Assembly: GCA_001767495.1 (NCBI GenBank)
Contig: MELA01000015.1
Span: forward strand, 1-34,900
Source: Acidobacteria bacterium RIFCSPLOWO2_12_FULL_65_11
GTDB taxonomy: Bacteria; Acidobacteriota; Vicinamibacteria; Vicinamibacterales; CAVVIG01
DNA length: 34,900 nucleotides
Reading direction: 5' to 3'
Of this stretch, positions 1 through 7,548 are shown in pieces; the first letter of the stretch is position 1, and each line of letters starts with the position of its first letter. A program made the position numbers and the translations under genes. The notes under the pieces were generated by a model. That model was given only the letters and a program-made list of their open reading frames with translations, did no database searches and had not been told where the DNA came from.

Positions 1-1
1 C

Positions 2-115
2 GACCACGTGATCATCACGGGCAACCCGGGGCGCAACCCTGAAGACCACCGGATGCGCATGCGCACCATTGCCAGACCGAAAGACGGCTGGAAGTGGGGC
101 GGCACCTTCGACTAA
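2..115 (+). CDS. C-terminal end of a DUF6152-like secreted protein (partial)
   Basis: The frame is open from base 2 to a TAA at 113-115 and gives 37 residues ending DGWKWGGTFD. The stretch DHVIITGNPGRNPEDHRMRM resembles the last strands of DUF6152 proteins, where a 'G-D-x-V-x-V-x-G-x-x-A/G-R' segment precedes the C-terminus. The DUF6152 protein at 16188-16586 has the comparable segment GAEVIIGGWAARDGS. The start lies outside the window. The function of the family is not known to me; members are small exported proteins. A strong hairpin terminator follows directly. The assignment rests on a short segment, so it is tentative. Confidence 0.5.
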   Translation, partial: DHVIITGNPGRNPEDHRMRMRTIARPKDGWKWGGTFD

Positions 116-146
116 ACCGATAGTCGACGGCGAGTTTCAGAGGAAG

Positions 147-182
147 GCGGCGCGGGACGGCAACATCCCGCGCCGCTTTTTT
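147..182 (+). terminator. Rho-independent terminator
   Basis: A perfect 11-bp GC-rich stem (147-157 pairing with 166-176) closes an 8-base loop and is followed by six T at 177-182. It sits 31 bases after the stop of the DUF6152-like gene. There is no T-run in the opposite orientation, so it should not terminate the minus-strand operon that ends at 232. Confidence 0.9.
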
Positions 183-231
183 CGTTTCAGGCCGCTTCTT
201 CCCCCGCCCGGTTGCGCTGCTCCAGAAAACG

Positions 232-861
232 TCACTGCGCCAGCATCTTCGTCTTGGGTTGAGCGTCCTTACGGAACTCGTGCGAGATGCTGTAGAAGCC
301 CGCGGCCGAAAGCGTGACCGTCACCTCTTGATTCCCGGGATTCTCCCAGTACCAGCCGTGGATGCCTGAGAAGGGCGCCGTCAGCGTGCCCGACGCGGCC
401 TCAATGGCGTTCCCCTTCTCGTAGCTCTCCGCAAACCCCCGGGGCGCCCCGTCCGGTTCCGCGTGGAAGTCGTAGTTGACGCGACCCGTCGCCTTCCACG
501 AGTACAGCAGGGCCTCACTCTTCTCGAGGCGGTACTTGTACTCGACCCAGTCGCGCGGACCGATCGTGAGCTCCACGGTTTCCTGCTGGTAGGAGCGATC
601 CTGAGGCGCGATGGTCGTCGCACCGGCAGCTGAGCCGGAGCGCGTCGCCTCAAAGGCTTCAAGGCTCTTCTGAACGTCGCTCATCGCGATGAGACCGAGC
701 CTCGCGCCAATGCCGAATGGATCCACGCCGTATTCGGCGGGTAGCACAGCGACGACGAGCACCAGGCCGGCAGAGAGCAGCGCCGTGCCGGCGACAAGCG
801 CGATGCGCTCTCTCGCGGGAACGGCCGGTTTGCCCGCGTCGATCTCGGTCTCGGTGGCCAC
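232..861 (-). CDS. One-helix membrane-anchored envelope protein ('transmembrane anchor protein' type)
   Basis: 209 residues with a GTG start at 861; the HupE-like stop TGA (865-867) lies just upstream. One hydrophobic helix (about residues 19-42) is followed by AEYGVDPFGIGARLGL, which I recognise from proteins annotated as transmembrane anchor protein in Proteobacteria, often beside HupE-like and metal-export genes. The rest is predicted extracytoplasmic: aromatic-rich beta segments such as WVEYKYRLEKSEALLYSW and GIHGWYWENPGNQEVTVTL. No cysteine or haem motif is present. It is the last gene of the minus-strand metal operon. Its biochemical role is unknown; fold and location are inferred from the sequence. 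Confidence 0.7.
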   Translation of the reverse strand: MATETEIDAGKPAVPARERIALVAGTALLSAGLVLVVAVLPAEYGVDPFGIGARLGLIAMSDVQKSLEAFEATRSGSAAGATTIAPQDRSYQQETVELTIGPRDWVEYKYRLEKSEALLYSWKATGRVNYDFHAEPDGAPRGFAESYEKGNAIEAASGTLTAPFSGIHGWYWENPGNQEVTVTLSAAGFYSISHEFRKDAQPKTKMLAQ

Positions 862-864
862 CCT

Positions 865-1557
865 TCAGGCTCCCAGGAAATATCCTGACAGTTGATAGCC
901 CAGGAGAAGAAGGCCAGACGCCATGAGCACGCCGTTGGTCACCAGGGCGTGTTGCAGGAATCCAGGGCGGGTCCTCCAGTAGGTCAGCACCGTCAGCACG
1001 AAGGTTAAAGCGATCACCTGACCGATCTCGACACCCACATTGAAGCTCACAATGTTGGCCACCAGGCCGTCTGGTGAGAGCGAGAAATCCTGAAGCTTCG
1101 TCGCCAAACCGAAGCCATGAAACAGCCCGAACACCAGAACCGCTGCGCGTGTGTCGGGTTGAACGCCGAAGAAGCGCTTAAAGCCCTCGATATTGTCGAA
1201 TGCCTTGTACACCACGGAGAAGCCGATGATGGCGTCGATGAGGTAGGGGTTCGCCCGAACCCCTCCGAGCACGCCGACGAGGAGCGTCACGCTGTGGCCA
1301 ATCGTGAAGAGACTCACGTACTGAACGACATCCTTCATTCGATACAGAAAGAAGATGACGCCCACCAGGAAGGCCAGGTGGTCGTAGCCGGTGACCATGT
1401 GTTTGGCGCCGAGATACATCAGCGGACCGATGGCCGCTCCGCGAACCGACTGCAGAAACAGGGCGTCTTTGCCCGACACGCCGTGGGCGTTGGCAGCAGC
1501 CACGAAGGTGACCACGAGCAGCGCGACCGCGAGGGGCCCTGTACGTTTAGGAACCAC
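865..1557 (-). CDS. HupE/UreJ-like integral membrane protein
   Basis: 230 residues from a GTG start at 1557, overlapping the cytochrome stop by 11 bases. There is a signal-like first helix (residues 9-25, ending ANAHG), then about six further helices. The family hallmark is GYDHLAFLVGVIFF, followed by FTIGHSVTLLVGVLGG and the segment FGLFHGFGLATKL with conserved histidines. HupE/UreJ proteins are proposed nickel or cobalt permeases linked to hydrogenase or urease, but this gene has no hydrogenase or urease neighbours. It sits with an RND metal pump and a one-helix anchor protein, so a metal-handling role in the envelope is plausible but unproven. Confidence 0.85.
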   Translation of the reverse strand: MVPKRTGPLAVALLVVTFVAAANAHGVSGKDALFLQSVRGAAIGPLMYLGAKHMVTGYDHLAFLVGVIFFLYRMKDVVQYVSLFTIGHSVTLLVGVLGGVRANPYLIDAIIGFSVVYKAFDNIEGFKRFFGVQPDTRAAVLVFGLFHGFGLATKLQDFSLSPDGLVANIVSFNVGVEIGQVIALTFVLTVLTYWRTRPGFLQHALVTNGVLMASGLLLLGYQLSGYFLGA

Positions 1558-2041
1558 GTTGATACTTTCGGTGACAGCTCTCGCACGAGTTGTTGACGGC
1601 CTCGCCTGCCGCCAAGAGCTGCTCGGCGTTCTTTGCCTGTGTCGCGCGCAACGCGCCGTTGCCGGCGTCGATGAGCGCCTGTGACATCTTGATCCAGTCG
1701 TCCCTATCGATCGCCCGACTGCCCATGAGCATCAGGTTCCCCGATTCGACGAGCGCGGCGGCGCTTGCGCCGACCGCTTCCCACTCTTCGTCGGTCCGCG
1801 GAGCCGTTTCTTCAATGCCTGCGAACGAGACCCTGGTCATGACCGACTCGAAGATGGCTGTCGCCGCGGGTTCCACAATCCCCTGCATGATCTGCTTCAC
1901 ACTCGCGACCGGTGTCACCGCGGGCATCGCGGACGCTGCTGCCGGCACACGCCGAGCAGCGCGTGCACCGGCAATAATGAACCCTATGCCGCTCACGAAG
2001 AGTGCCACGCCGACCACGAACAACCAATGAACGGTTCGCAC
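1547..2041 (-). CDS. Cytochrome c'-like monohaem protein, membrane-anchored
   Basis: 164 residues from a GTG start at 2041, immediately after the TAG of the upstream gene (2043-2045). An uncleaved-looking N-terminal helix (residues 5-28) is followed by a four-helix-type domain with the motifs IMQGIVEPAATAIFESV and DEEWEAVGASAAALVESGNL. A single C-terminal haem site reads CESCHRKY, where the CXXCH lies at the end of the last helix as in cytochrome c'. The same layout recurs at 13453-14079 and 16593-17060. It probably carries electrons or binds small ligands in the periplasm. Its place inside a metal-export operon is unusual. Confidence 0.85.
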   Translation of the reverse strand: MRTVHWLFVVGVALFVSGIGFIIAGARAARRVPAAASAMPAVTPVASVKQIMQGIVEPAATAIFESVMTRVSFAGIEETAPRTDEEWEAVGASAAALVESGNLMLMGSRAIDRDDWIKMSQALIDAGNGALRATQAKNAEQLLAAGEAVNNSCESCHRKYQRGS

Positions 2042-2042
2042 G

Positions 2043-2465
2043 CTACTGCACGCTTGTGGAGAAGCTCACCGAGCCCCGTCCGGCCGGTCCGTCCCACTCG
2101 ATGGCGAGCCGCCACGTCCCGGCCATGCTGAAATCGCTGGCGGCGGCGTAGCGGCCTTTGCCGCTCGCTGGCTGCACGTCGATGCTTCCGAACATCGGCA
2201 TCCCCGGCATCGGCATGTTGGCGCTGGCCTTGACGCCCCCCACGTCCATGAGGCTCCCGTCCGACGTCGAACGGAACTCGATGGTGAAGGTGTCCCTGCC
2301 CTGGTGCAGCGCCTCGCGCGGCGACAGAAGGACGACATCGACCGTCCCGGACCTCAGGCGCTGCAGCTCCTTCATGCCGGCCACGTCGTCCGCGCCGCGG
2401 CACCCCGCACACACGGCGAGCGTCATGACCAGCGCCAGACCAGACGCCACGCGTCGCGGACTCAT
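2043..2465 (-). CDS. FixH/YtkA-like periplasmic protein with Met-rich motif
   Basis: 140 residues. I chose the ATG at 2465 because it forms an ATGA overlap with the stop of the RND pump; an upstream ATG at 2486 would lengthen the overlap. A signal peptide ends near a cysteine (LAVCAGC), so it may be a lipoprotein, although the lipobox is imperfect. The body is a small Ig-like beta domain of the FixH/YtkA type. It carries the loop NMPMPGMPMFG, and SMAGTWRL comes later. In this family the MPMPGM loop is the conserved feature, and methionine-rich loops commonly bind Cu(I). It probably delivers or buffers metal for the adjoining pump; the metal itself is inferred. Confidence 0.75.
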   Translation of the reverse strand: MSPRRVASGLALVMTLAVCAGCRGADDVAGMKELQRLRSGTVDVVLLSPREALHQGRDTFTIEFRSTSDGSLMDVGGVKASANMPMPGMPMFGSIDVQPASGKGRYAAASDFSMAGTWRLAIEWDGPAGRGSVSFSTSVQ

Positions 2466-5400
2466 GCGCGGCTCCTGCGCTCCCACCAGCAGCGCACGTC
2501 ATCTCCGATCACGAACAGACACGGCGTCATGAACAGCACGTGCAGCGTCGAGCTGACCATCCCTCCGATACTCGGCGCCGCGATAGGCTGCAGGATCTCC
2601 ATGCCGGTTCCGCTCGTGAACATCACCGGGAGCAAGGCCAGCATCGTCGCCGCAACGGTCATCAGTTTCGGCCGCAGCCGCATGGCGGATCCGTCGAGCA
2701 CGGCGTCGACGTACGACTGCCCTTCCTTCCGACTGTCCAGGGCGGCGCGAATAAAAATCACCATGATGATACCGGTCTGTACCGCCACGGCAAAAAGAGA
2801 GATGTAGCCCACGATCACGGCCGTCGTCATCGGGTAGCCGAGCGTCCATTGCAGAAACACTCCTCCCACCATCGCAAACGGCACCGACAGCAGGATGAGC
2901 ACGCTTTCGGCGACTGACTTGAACGCGACCACCAGCAAGCCGAAGATGATGACGAGGGTCAGCGGGACAATCACCCTCAGCCTGGCGCGTGCGGCGGCCG
3001 CATACTCATAGAGTCCCGTCCACTCGATGGAGTAACCCGTCGGCAGCGTGAGACTCTGCGCGAGCATCAGTTGCGCACCCGCCACGTAGTCGGGACCTGT
3101 CACGTTCTGCAGGTCGACGTAGATATACCCGGCCAGGCTGCCGTTGTCGTTCCGGATCATCTCGGGCATCTTCCGAACCGACACGTCCGCCACCTCGCCG
3201 AGCGGCACCGACCGTCCGTCAGCGGTGACGACCGGTGTGCTCTTGATTTTATCGAGTGTGTCGATGTACTCGGGCGAGTACTGCACGCCCAATGGAACGA
3301 TCGTGTTGTCGGCCTGCCTGACACTAACGATGTTGTCGCCGCCGATGGCGTGACGTACGGTCGACATGGCTTCGTCGACCGTCACATTACGCTCGGCCAT
3401 ACGCTCCAGATCGTTTCGCACGTCCACGTAATACCCTTCCGAAATACGCTCCGCGATGACCGATTTGGTGCCCGGCAGGGCGCGCAACAGCCCTTCGACC
3501 TGCTGCGAGATGTCTTCGATGATCGACAGATCCGACCCCTTCACTTTCAGCCCCACTGGTGTCTGGATGCCCGTGCTCTGCATCATGACGCGGGCGCGAA
3601 TCGGCTGAACCCACGCATTCACGTAGCCGACCGTCTGCACCGCCTTGTCCATTTCAGCGATCAGCTTCTCTCTCGTCATGTCTTGCCGCCACTTCGACCT
3701 TGGCTGAAGGAGCACGGTCGTCTCGATCATCGTGAGCGGCGCGGGATCGGTCGACGTGTCCGCTCTGCCGATCTTGCCAAACACCCGCTCGACCTCTGGC
3801 AGGGCTTTAAGCTTCTTGTCCATCTGCTGCAGGATCCATCCAGCCTCCCTGTTCGGCAACCCTGGCAGAGTCGTCGGCATATACAGGATCGCGCCTTCGT
3901 CGACTTCCGGCAGAAAGTCCCGCGGAAACTGTGTCAACAGGACGGCCGCCGGAATCAGAAAGAGCATACCCGCGCCAGTGAACGCATACCGGTACCGAAT
4001 CACGGCCGCAAGCGCGGTGCGGTACGCCCTGGCGGCCACGGTCTCTTGAAACCTCCTCGGTGCGTGTCCCTCATGCTTGAAGATCCACAGGACGATCAGC
4101 GGCAGCAGAAACATCGTCAGGAGCGTCGAGAACGCCATCGCGAATGTCTTGCTGTACGCCAGCGGATCGAATAACCGGGCTTCCCGCTCTTCGAGGAAGA
4201 ATACCGGCAGAAACGACGCCAGAATGATTAGCAGCGAGAACAACAGCGGCTTGGCGACCGAGGCAATCGACCGCACGACGATCTCCTGCCTCTCGGCGCG
4301 CGTCGCCGGGCCGTGCGCCGCCAGTTCCGCCGTGCAGTTCTCCACGATCACGATCGTCGCATCGGCAATCTCGCCGATGGCAATCACCAGCCCTGCCAGC
4401 GAAAACAGGTTGACGGTCTGCCGGAAGCCCACAAGGGGCAGAACCGGAAACAGCGTGCTGAGCAGGAGGATCGTAATCGGTCCGACAGCAGTGCGTAGGT
4501 TGCGGAGAAACAGCAGCGTCACCACAATGAGCACGCCAAGCTCGACCGCCAGCGTCTCGACGAACTGCCGGAGCGTCGACCAGATCCAAGCGGAACGATC
4601 GTACGTCGTGACGATCTCGATGCCCTGCGGCAGCGCGGCTCGCAGCTGCTGCAGTTTCTGCTCGAGCGACCGCGTGATCGCCAGCACATTGCCATCCTGA
4701 TCCATGATGGCAATGCCCCCAACAACCTCGCCTGTCCCGTCGAGATCGACCGTGCTGCGACGCTGGTCGTAGCCCACCTGAACGTAGCCAATGTCCTTGA
4801 GGCGGATCGGCGCGCCCTCCTTCGTGCGGCCCACGACCAGCAATTCCAGCTTGTCGAGATCCTGGCTGTTGATGATTCCGCGCAGCTGATAGTCGCGGTT
4901 GGTCACCTCGATCATCCGTCCACCTGCCTCCTGGAACACGCTTTGGACGGCGGCAATCAGCTGCTTGAGCGGTATCCCCGCTTTGGCGAGCAGCGGAGGA
5001 TAGACCTTGATCTGGTACTGCTTCTCCAGTCCTCCAACAGAGGCGACCTCCGCAATGCCCGGGACGGTCTGCAACGCCGGCTTGATCTGGCTTTCGTTCA
5101 ACAGGCGGAGTTCACGCAAGTCGTGAGTTCCCTGCCCATCGACCAGCGCGTACTGGTAGATCCATCCCATGCTGCTGGCGTTGGGCCCCAGCGTGACGAT
5201 AGCATCGGGCGGCAGCTGCGGTCGGATGGCGTTCAGCCGATCGACGACCAGTTGCTGGACGCGGTCGCGGCGAGCCGTGTCGTTCAAGATGACATAGATG
5301 AACGCGTAGCCCATATGAGACGCGCCTCGTATCCCCCGGATATCCGGCGAGCCCACCAAGGCACTCACGAGCGGCGCGGTTACTTCCGTCTCCAGGAGCT

Positions 5401-5572
5401 GCGCACTTCGAGGCCACTTCGCGTACACGACGATTTGGGGATCCGAGATGTCAGGGATGGCGTCGAGCGACGCCGTGCCGATGGCATACGCGCTCGCGAC
5501 GACGAGGGCCGCCACCAGGAGCCAGACCACGGCCCGCCAACGGACGACGGCCCGGATAATGCTGACGATCAT
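2462..5572 (-). CDS. cusA: CusA/CzcA-type heavy-metal RND efflux pump
   Basis: 1036 residues, full length for the HME-RND family (about 1040). Helix 1 spans residues 12-32, followed by a large porter domain, helices 2-6 near 335-490, a second porter domain and helices 8-12 at the C-terminus. The proton-relay helix reads IGEIADATIVIVEN (about residues 398-411), with the Asp and Glu that mark metal pumps. The segment MMQSTGIQTPVG resembles the CusA region bearing one of its metal-binding Met residues. At the position of the third CusA Met, this protein appears to have NVTVDEA. Inner membrane, proton-driven periplasmic metal export. ATGA overlaps link it to the adaptor upstream and the FixH-like gene downstream. 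Copper/silver is a likely substrate, not shown. Confidence 0.9.
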   Translation of the reverse strand: MIVSIIRAVVRWRAVVWLLVAALVVASAYAIGTASLDAIPDISDPQIVVYAKWPRSAQLLETEVTAPLVSALVGSPDIRGIRGASHMGYAFIYVILNDTARRDRVQQLVVDRLNAIRPQLPPDAIVTLGPNASSMGWIYQYALVDGQGTHDLRELRLLNESQIKPALQTVPGIAEVASVGGLEKQYQIKVYPPLLAKAGIPLKQLIAAVQSVFQEAGGRMIEVTNRDYQLRGIINSQDLDKLELLVVGRTKEGAPIRLKDIGYVQVGYDQRRSTVDLDGTGEVVGGIAIMDQDGNVLAITRSLEQKLQQLRAALPQGIEIVTTYDRSAWIWSTLRQFVETLAVELGVLIVVTLLFLRNLRTAVGPITILLLSTLFPVLPLVGFRQTVNLFSLAGLVIAIGEIADATIVIVENCTAELAAHGPATRAERQEIVVRSIASVAKPLLFSLLIILASFLPVFFLEEREARLFDPLAYSKTFAMAFSTLLTMFLLPLIVLWIFKHEGHAPRRFQETVAARAYRTALAAVIRYRYAFTGAGMLFLIPAAVLLTQFPRDFLPEVDEGAILYMPTTLPGLPNREAGWILQQMDKKLKALPEVERVFGKIGRADTSTDPAPLTMIETTVLLQPRSKWRQDMTREKLIAEMDKAVQTVGYVNAWVQPIRARVMMQSTGIQTPVGLKVKGSDLSIIEDISQQVEGLLRALPGTKSVIAERISEGYYVDVRNDLERMAERNVTVDEAMSTVRHAIGGDNIVSVRQADNTIVPLGVQYSPEYIDTLDKIKSTPVVTADGRSVPLGEVADVSVRKMPEMIRNDNGSLAGYIYVDLQNVTGPDYVAGAQLMLAQSLTLPTGYSIEWTGLYEYAAAARARLRVIVPLTLVIIFGLLVVAFKSVAESVLILLSVPFAMVGGVFLQWTLGYPMTTAVIVGYISLFAVAVQTGIIMVIFIRAALDSRKEGQSYVDAVLDGSAMRLRPKLMTVAATMLALLPVMFTSGTGMEILQPIAAPSIGGMVSSTLHVLFMTPCLFVIGDDVRCWWERRSRA

Positions 5573-6258
5573 GGTCCGGCGCCCGAGGAAGGACCCTGCG
5601 CCGTCCCTTTCAATTTCTGCTCGGCGTCGATGAAGAAGCTGCCGAAGGTGACCACCTCTGCGCCCTCAGCGAGGCCGGCGGTGACCTGCGTGAGGAGCTC
5701 TCCCTGGACGCCGGTCTGAATCTCCTGCGGCACGTAGCGTCCGGGTTGCTGCTGCACGTATACGATGTGCCTGTCACCCTCCTCGATGATTGCCTCGTTC
5801 GGAATGGCAAGAAACGGCCCCCGCTCGACGACAATCTCCATCACGTAGTACGCGGTGTCCTGCCGCCCCACGGCGCCCAGCAACGCCTCGACCCGGGCGC
5901 CGCCGGCCTGCGGCACGACGCGTGCGATGCGGGCCTGGTACATCGACGACTTTGAGCTTGGCGGGAACGCCCGTACGCGCTGACCGACGCGGACAAGGTC
6001 CGCGTCAGCGCCAGAGACGTCAGCCACGAGCGTCCTCCCAGACTTGTCGATCGATCCAGCCGTACGCACCCAGGTCTGCACCATGCGGAGCGACGCCGAG
6101 CTCAGCGTCAGCGTGAGGTCGCTCGCTTGAGATTCCGTCACCGTCGTCCCTCGGGGCGCGCTGCGCGTACGTTCGCGCACACCTTGAGCGACAGCCGAAT
6201 CAGAACCGAGCAGGAGGATAAGCAGAAGGCGGCCTGTGCGCTTCGCCATCACGGACAT
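5569..6258 (-). CDS. Short CusB-like periplasmic adaptor (membrane-proximal half only)
   Basis: 229 residues from ATG 6258; ATG 6249 is an equally possible start, and neither has a clear Shine-Dalgarno. A signal peptide is visible (KRTGRLLLILLLGSDSAVAQ). The body matches the beta-barrel and membrane-proximal part of CusB-type adaptors: WVRTAGSIDKSGRTLVADV, LVRVGQRVRAFPPSSKSSMY, FLAIPNEAIIEEGDRHIVYV, and the C-terminal VVTFGSFFIDAEQKLKG. Usual CusB proteins have about 400 residues. The N-terminal metal-binding part, the lipoyl halves and the alpha-hairpin that reach the outer-membrane channel appear to be missing. The ATGA junction with the pump shows they are co-translated. The shortening looks like a real variant because the signal peptide is intact. 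Confidence 0.8.
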   Translation of the reverse strand: MSVMAKRTGRLLLILLLGSDSAVAQGVRERTRSAPRGTTVTESQASDLTLTLSSASLRMVQTWVRTAGSIDKSGRTLVADVSGADADLVRVGQRVRAFPPSSKSSMYQARIARVVPQAGGARVEALLGAVGRQDTAYYVMEIVVERGPFLAIPNEAIIEEGDRHIVYVQQQPGRYVPQEIQTGVQGELLTQVTAGLAEGAEVVTFGSFFIDAEQKLKGTAQGPSSGAGP

Positions 6259-6322
6259 CGCGGGCACCGGTCGCCGGTACCAGCGCTCGCCGGGCGAGCG
6301 TCGGCGCCAGCCTGAGGGTCGA

Positions 6323-7516
6323 TCAGTGGCAGTAGTTGTCCTTGCTGTCCATGATGTGCGTGCCCCACGGAAACAGTCCGACATTGGAGACACGCTCAAT
6401 GGCTTCCGTTCTTGCATCGATGATCACCACCGAGTGCGTCGTCGATTCGGCCAGATACAACTTCTCGTCGGCGACATCAGTCGTTGCGGTTTCGAGCTGC
6501 ACGTTGGTGCCAATCTTGATCCGACCCGCCGGCCTCAACGTCTGCATATTGTAGACATAGACGAAGCCAGTGGTCGAACTGATCGCGAAGGCCTTGCCGC
6601 CGGCGAAGTTGATGCCGGTCATGTCCGGGCCCGCTTCCAGAGTCGCGGCGACCTTGTTCGTACTGAGGTCGATGATGGAAATAGTCTCGTCACCGTTGTT
6701 CGGTGTGATGGCGTACTTGCCGTCGTGACTCATATACACACGCCAGGGATCCGCACCCACCCTGATGACCTTCACGACCTTGTCCTCGCGCGTGTCGATG
6801 ACGCCGACCACACCGAAATCCCCGTCTGCGGCGTACAGATACCGTCCGTCGTTGGTCGGCGCCGCAATGTTGATGCCCTTGATTTCACTGAGATACCGTC
6901 CCGGGTCGAGCTTCGTGATACCCGGGGCTTCGGCTATCTGAATCTTCTTGAGCAGCTCATGACGCCTGACATCGATGACGCCCACCCAGTGCGCGCCGTA
7001 GTTGCCGACATACGCCTTCGACCCGTCCGGCAGGAACGTCACGTTGAGCGGCTCAGCGAGACCGGGAATCGTCTTGATCTTCGTCAGCGACACCATGTCG
7101 ATGACCGACACCGAGTCCCCGTCGGGATTGCCTTGATAGTACCAGCGGCTATCGGGCGAGAACGCCAGATGTTCCGGGGCAATATCCACGGGAATCACCT
7201 TGACGAGCTCGAGCGTGCGCGCATCGATGATAAACGCCTTGTTGGCGCGCGTTCCACCCGTCACGACGTACCGGCCGTCTGGAGACATCATCACCATGTG
7301 CGGATTGACGTTGTTGCCAAGAAACGTCCGCCCTACGATCTTGCGGGTCTTGATGTCCATGAACGCGATATCGTTCGAGTCCCGATTGACGATCATGACT
7401 ACCGAGGTGGGGTCGGTGACTTTGACGTCCTGAGCCACGAGCCCGACACTCGCCACGGCGCCGCAGAAAGCGAACAGAAGTCCGCCGATGGTCGAAGTAC
7501 ATCGCACGTTACGCAT
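6323..7516 (-). CDS. Secreted YVTN/NirN-like beta-propeller protein
   Basis: 397 residues from ATG 7516, which has an AGGAG seven bases upstream; the open frame extends further back only into the preceding gene. A signal peptide (about residues 8-29, ending GLVAQ) is followed by seven or eight propeller blades of the YVTN type: VMMSPDGRYVVTGG, LAFSPDSRWYYQGN, VTFLPDGSKAYVGN, VYMSHDGKYAITPN. The C-terminus ends DSKDNYCH, a Cys-x-His-like tail that could bind metal. There is no CXXCH. It lies 64 bases upstream of the adaptor gene in the metal operon. Propellers of this kind act in protein interaction or metal or haem handling; the precise role is unknown. Confidence 0.85.
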   Translation of the reverse strand: MRNVRCTSTIGGLLFAFCGAVASVGLVAQDVKVTDPTSVVMIVNRDSNDIAFMDIKTRKIVGRTFLGNNVNPHMVMMSPDGRYVVTGGTRANKAFIIDARTLELVKVIPVDIAPEHLAFSPDSRWYYQGNPDGDSVSVIDMVSLTKIKTIPGLAEPLNVTFLPDGSKAYVGNYGAHWVGVIDVRRHELLKKIQIAEAPGITKLDPGRYLSEIKGINIAAPTNDGRYLYAADGDFGVVGVIDTREDKVVKVIRVGADPWRVYMSHDGKYAITPNNGDETISIIDLSTNKVAATLEAGPDMTGINFAGGKAFAISSTTGFVYVYNMQTLRPAGRIKIGTNVQLETATTDVADEKLYLAESTTHSVVIIDARTEAIERVSNVGLFPWGTHIMDSKDNYCH

Positions 7517-7548
7517 GTTTCTTCTCCTGAGCTTGACACTGCTCGACA

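Noticed and set aside
3071-4174. Long plus-strand open frame opposite the RND pump (also similar frames at 6236-7552, 9593-11068, 11455-12717 and 32517-33815)
   Set aside because: They lie antisense to well-recognised genes, have His/Arg/Asp-rich unnatural composition, no family motif and no ribosome site. They arise from high GC in the true genes.
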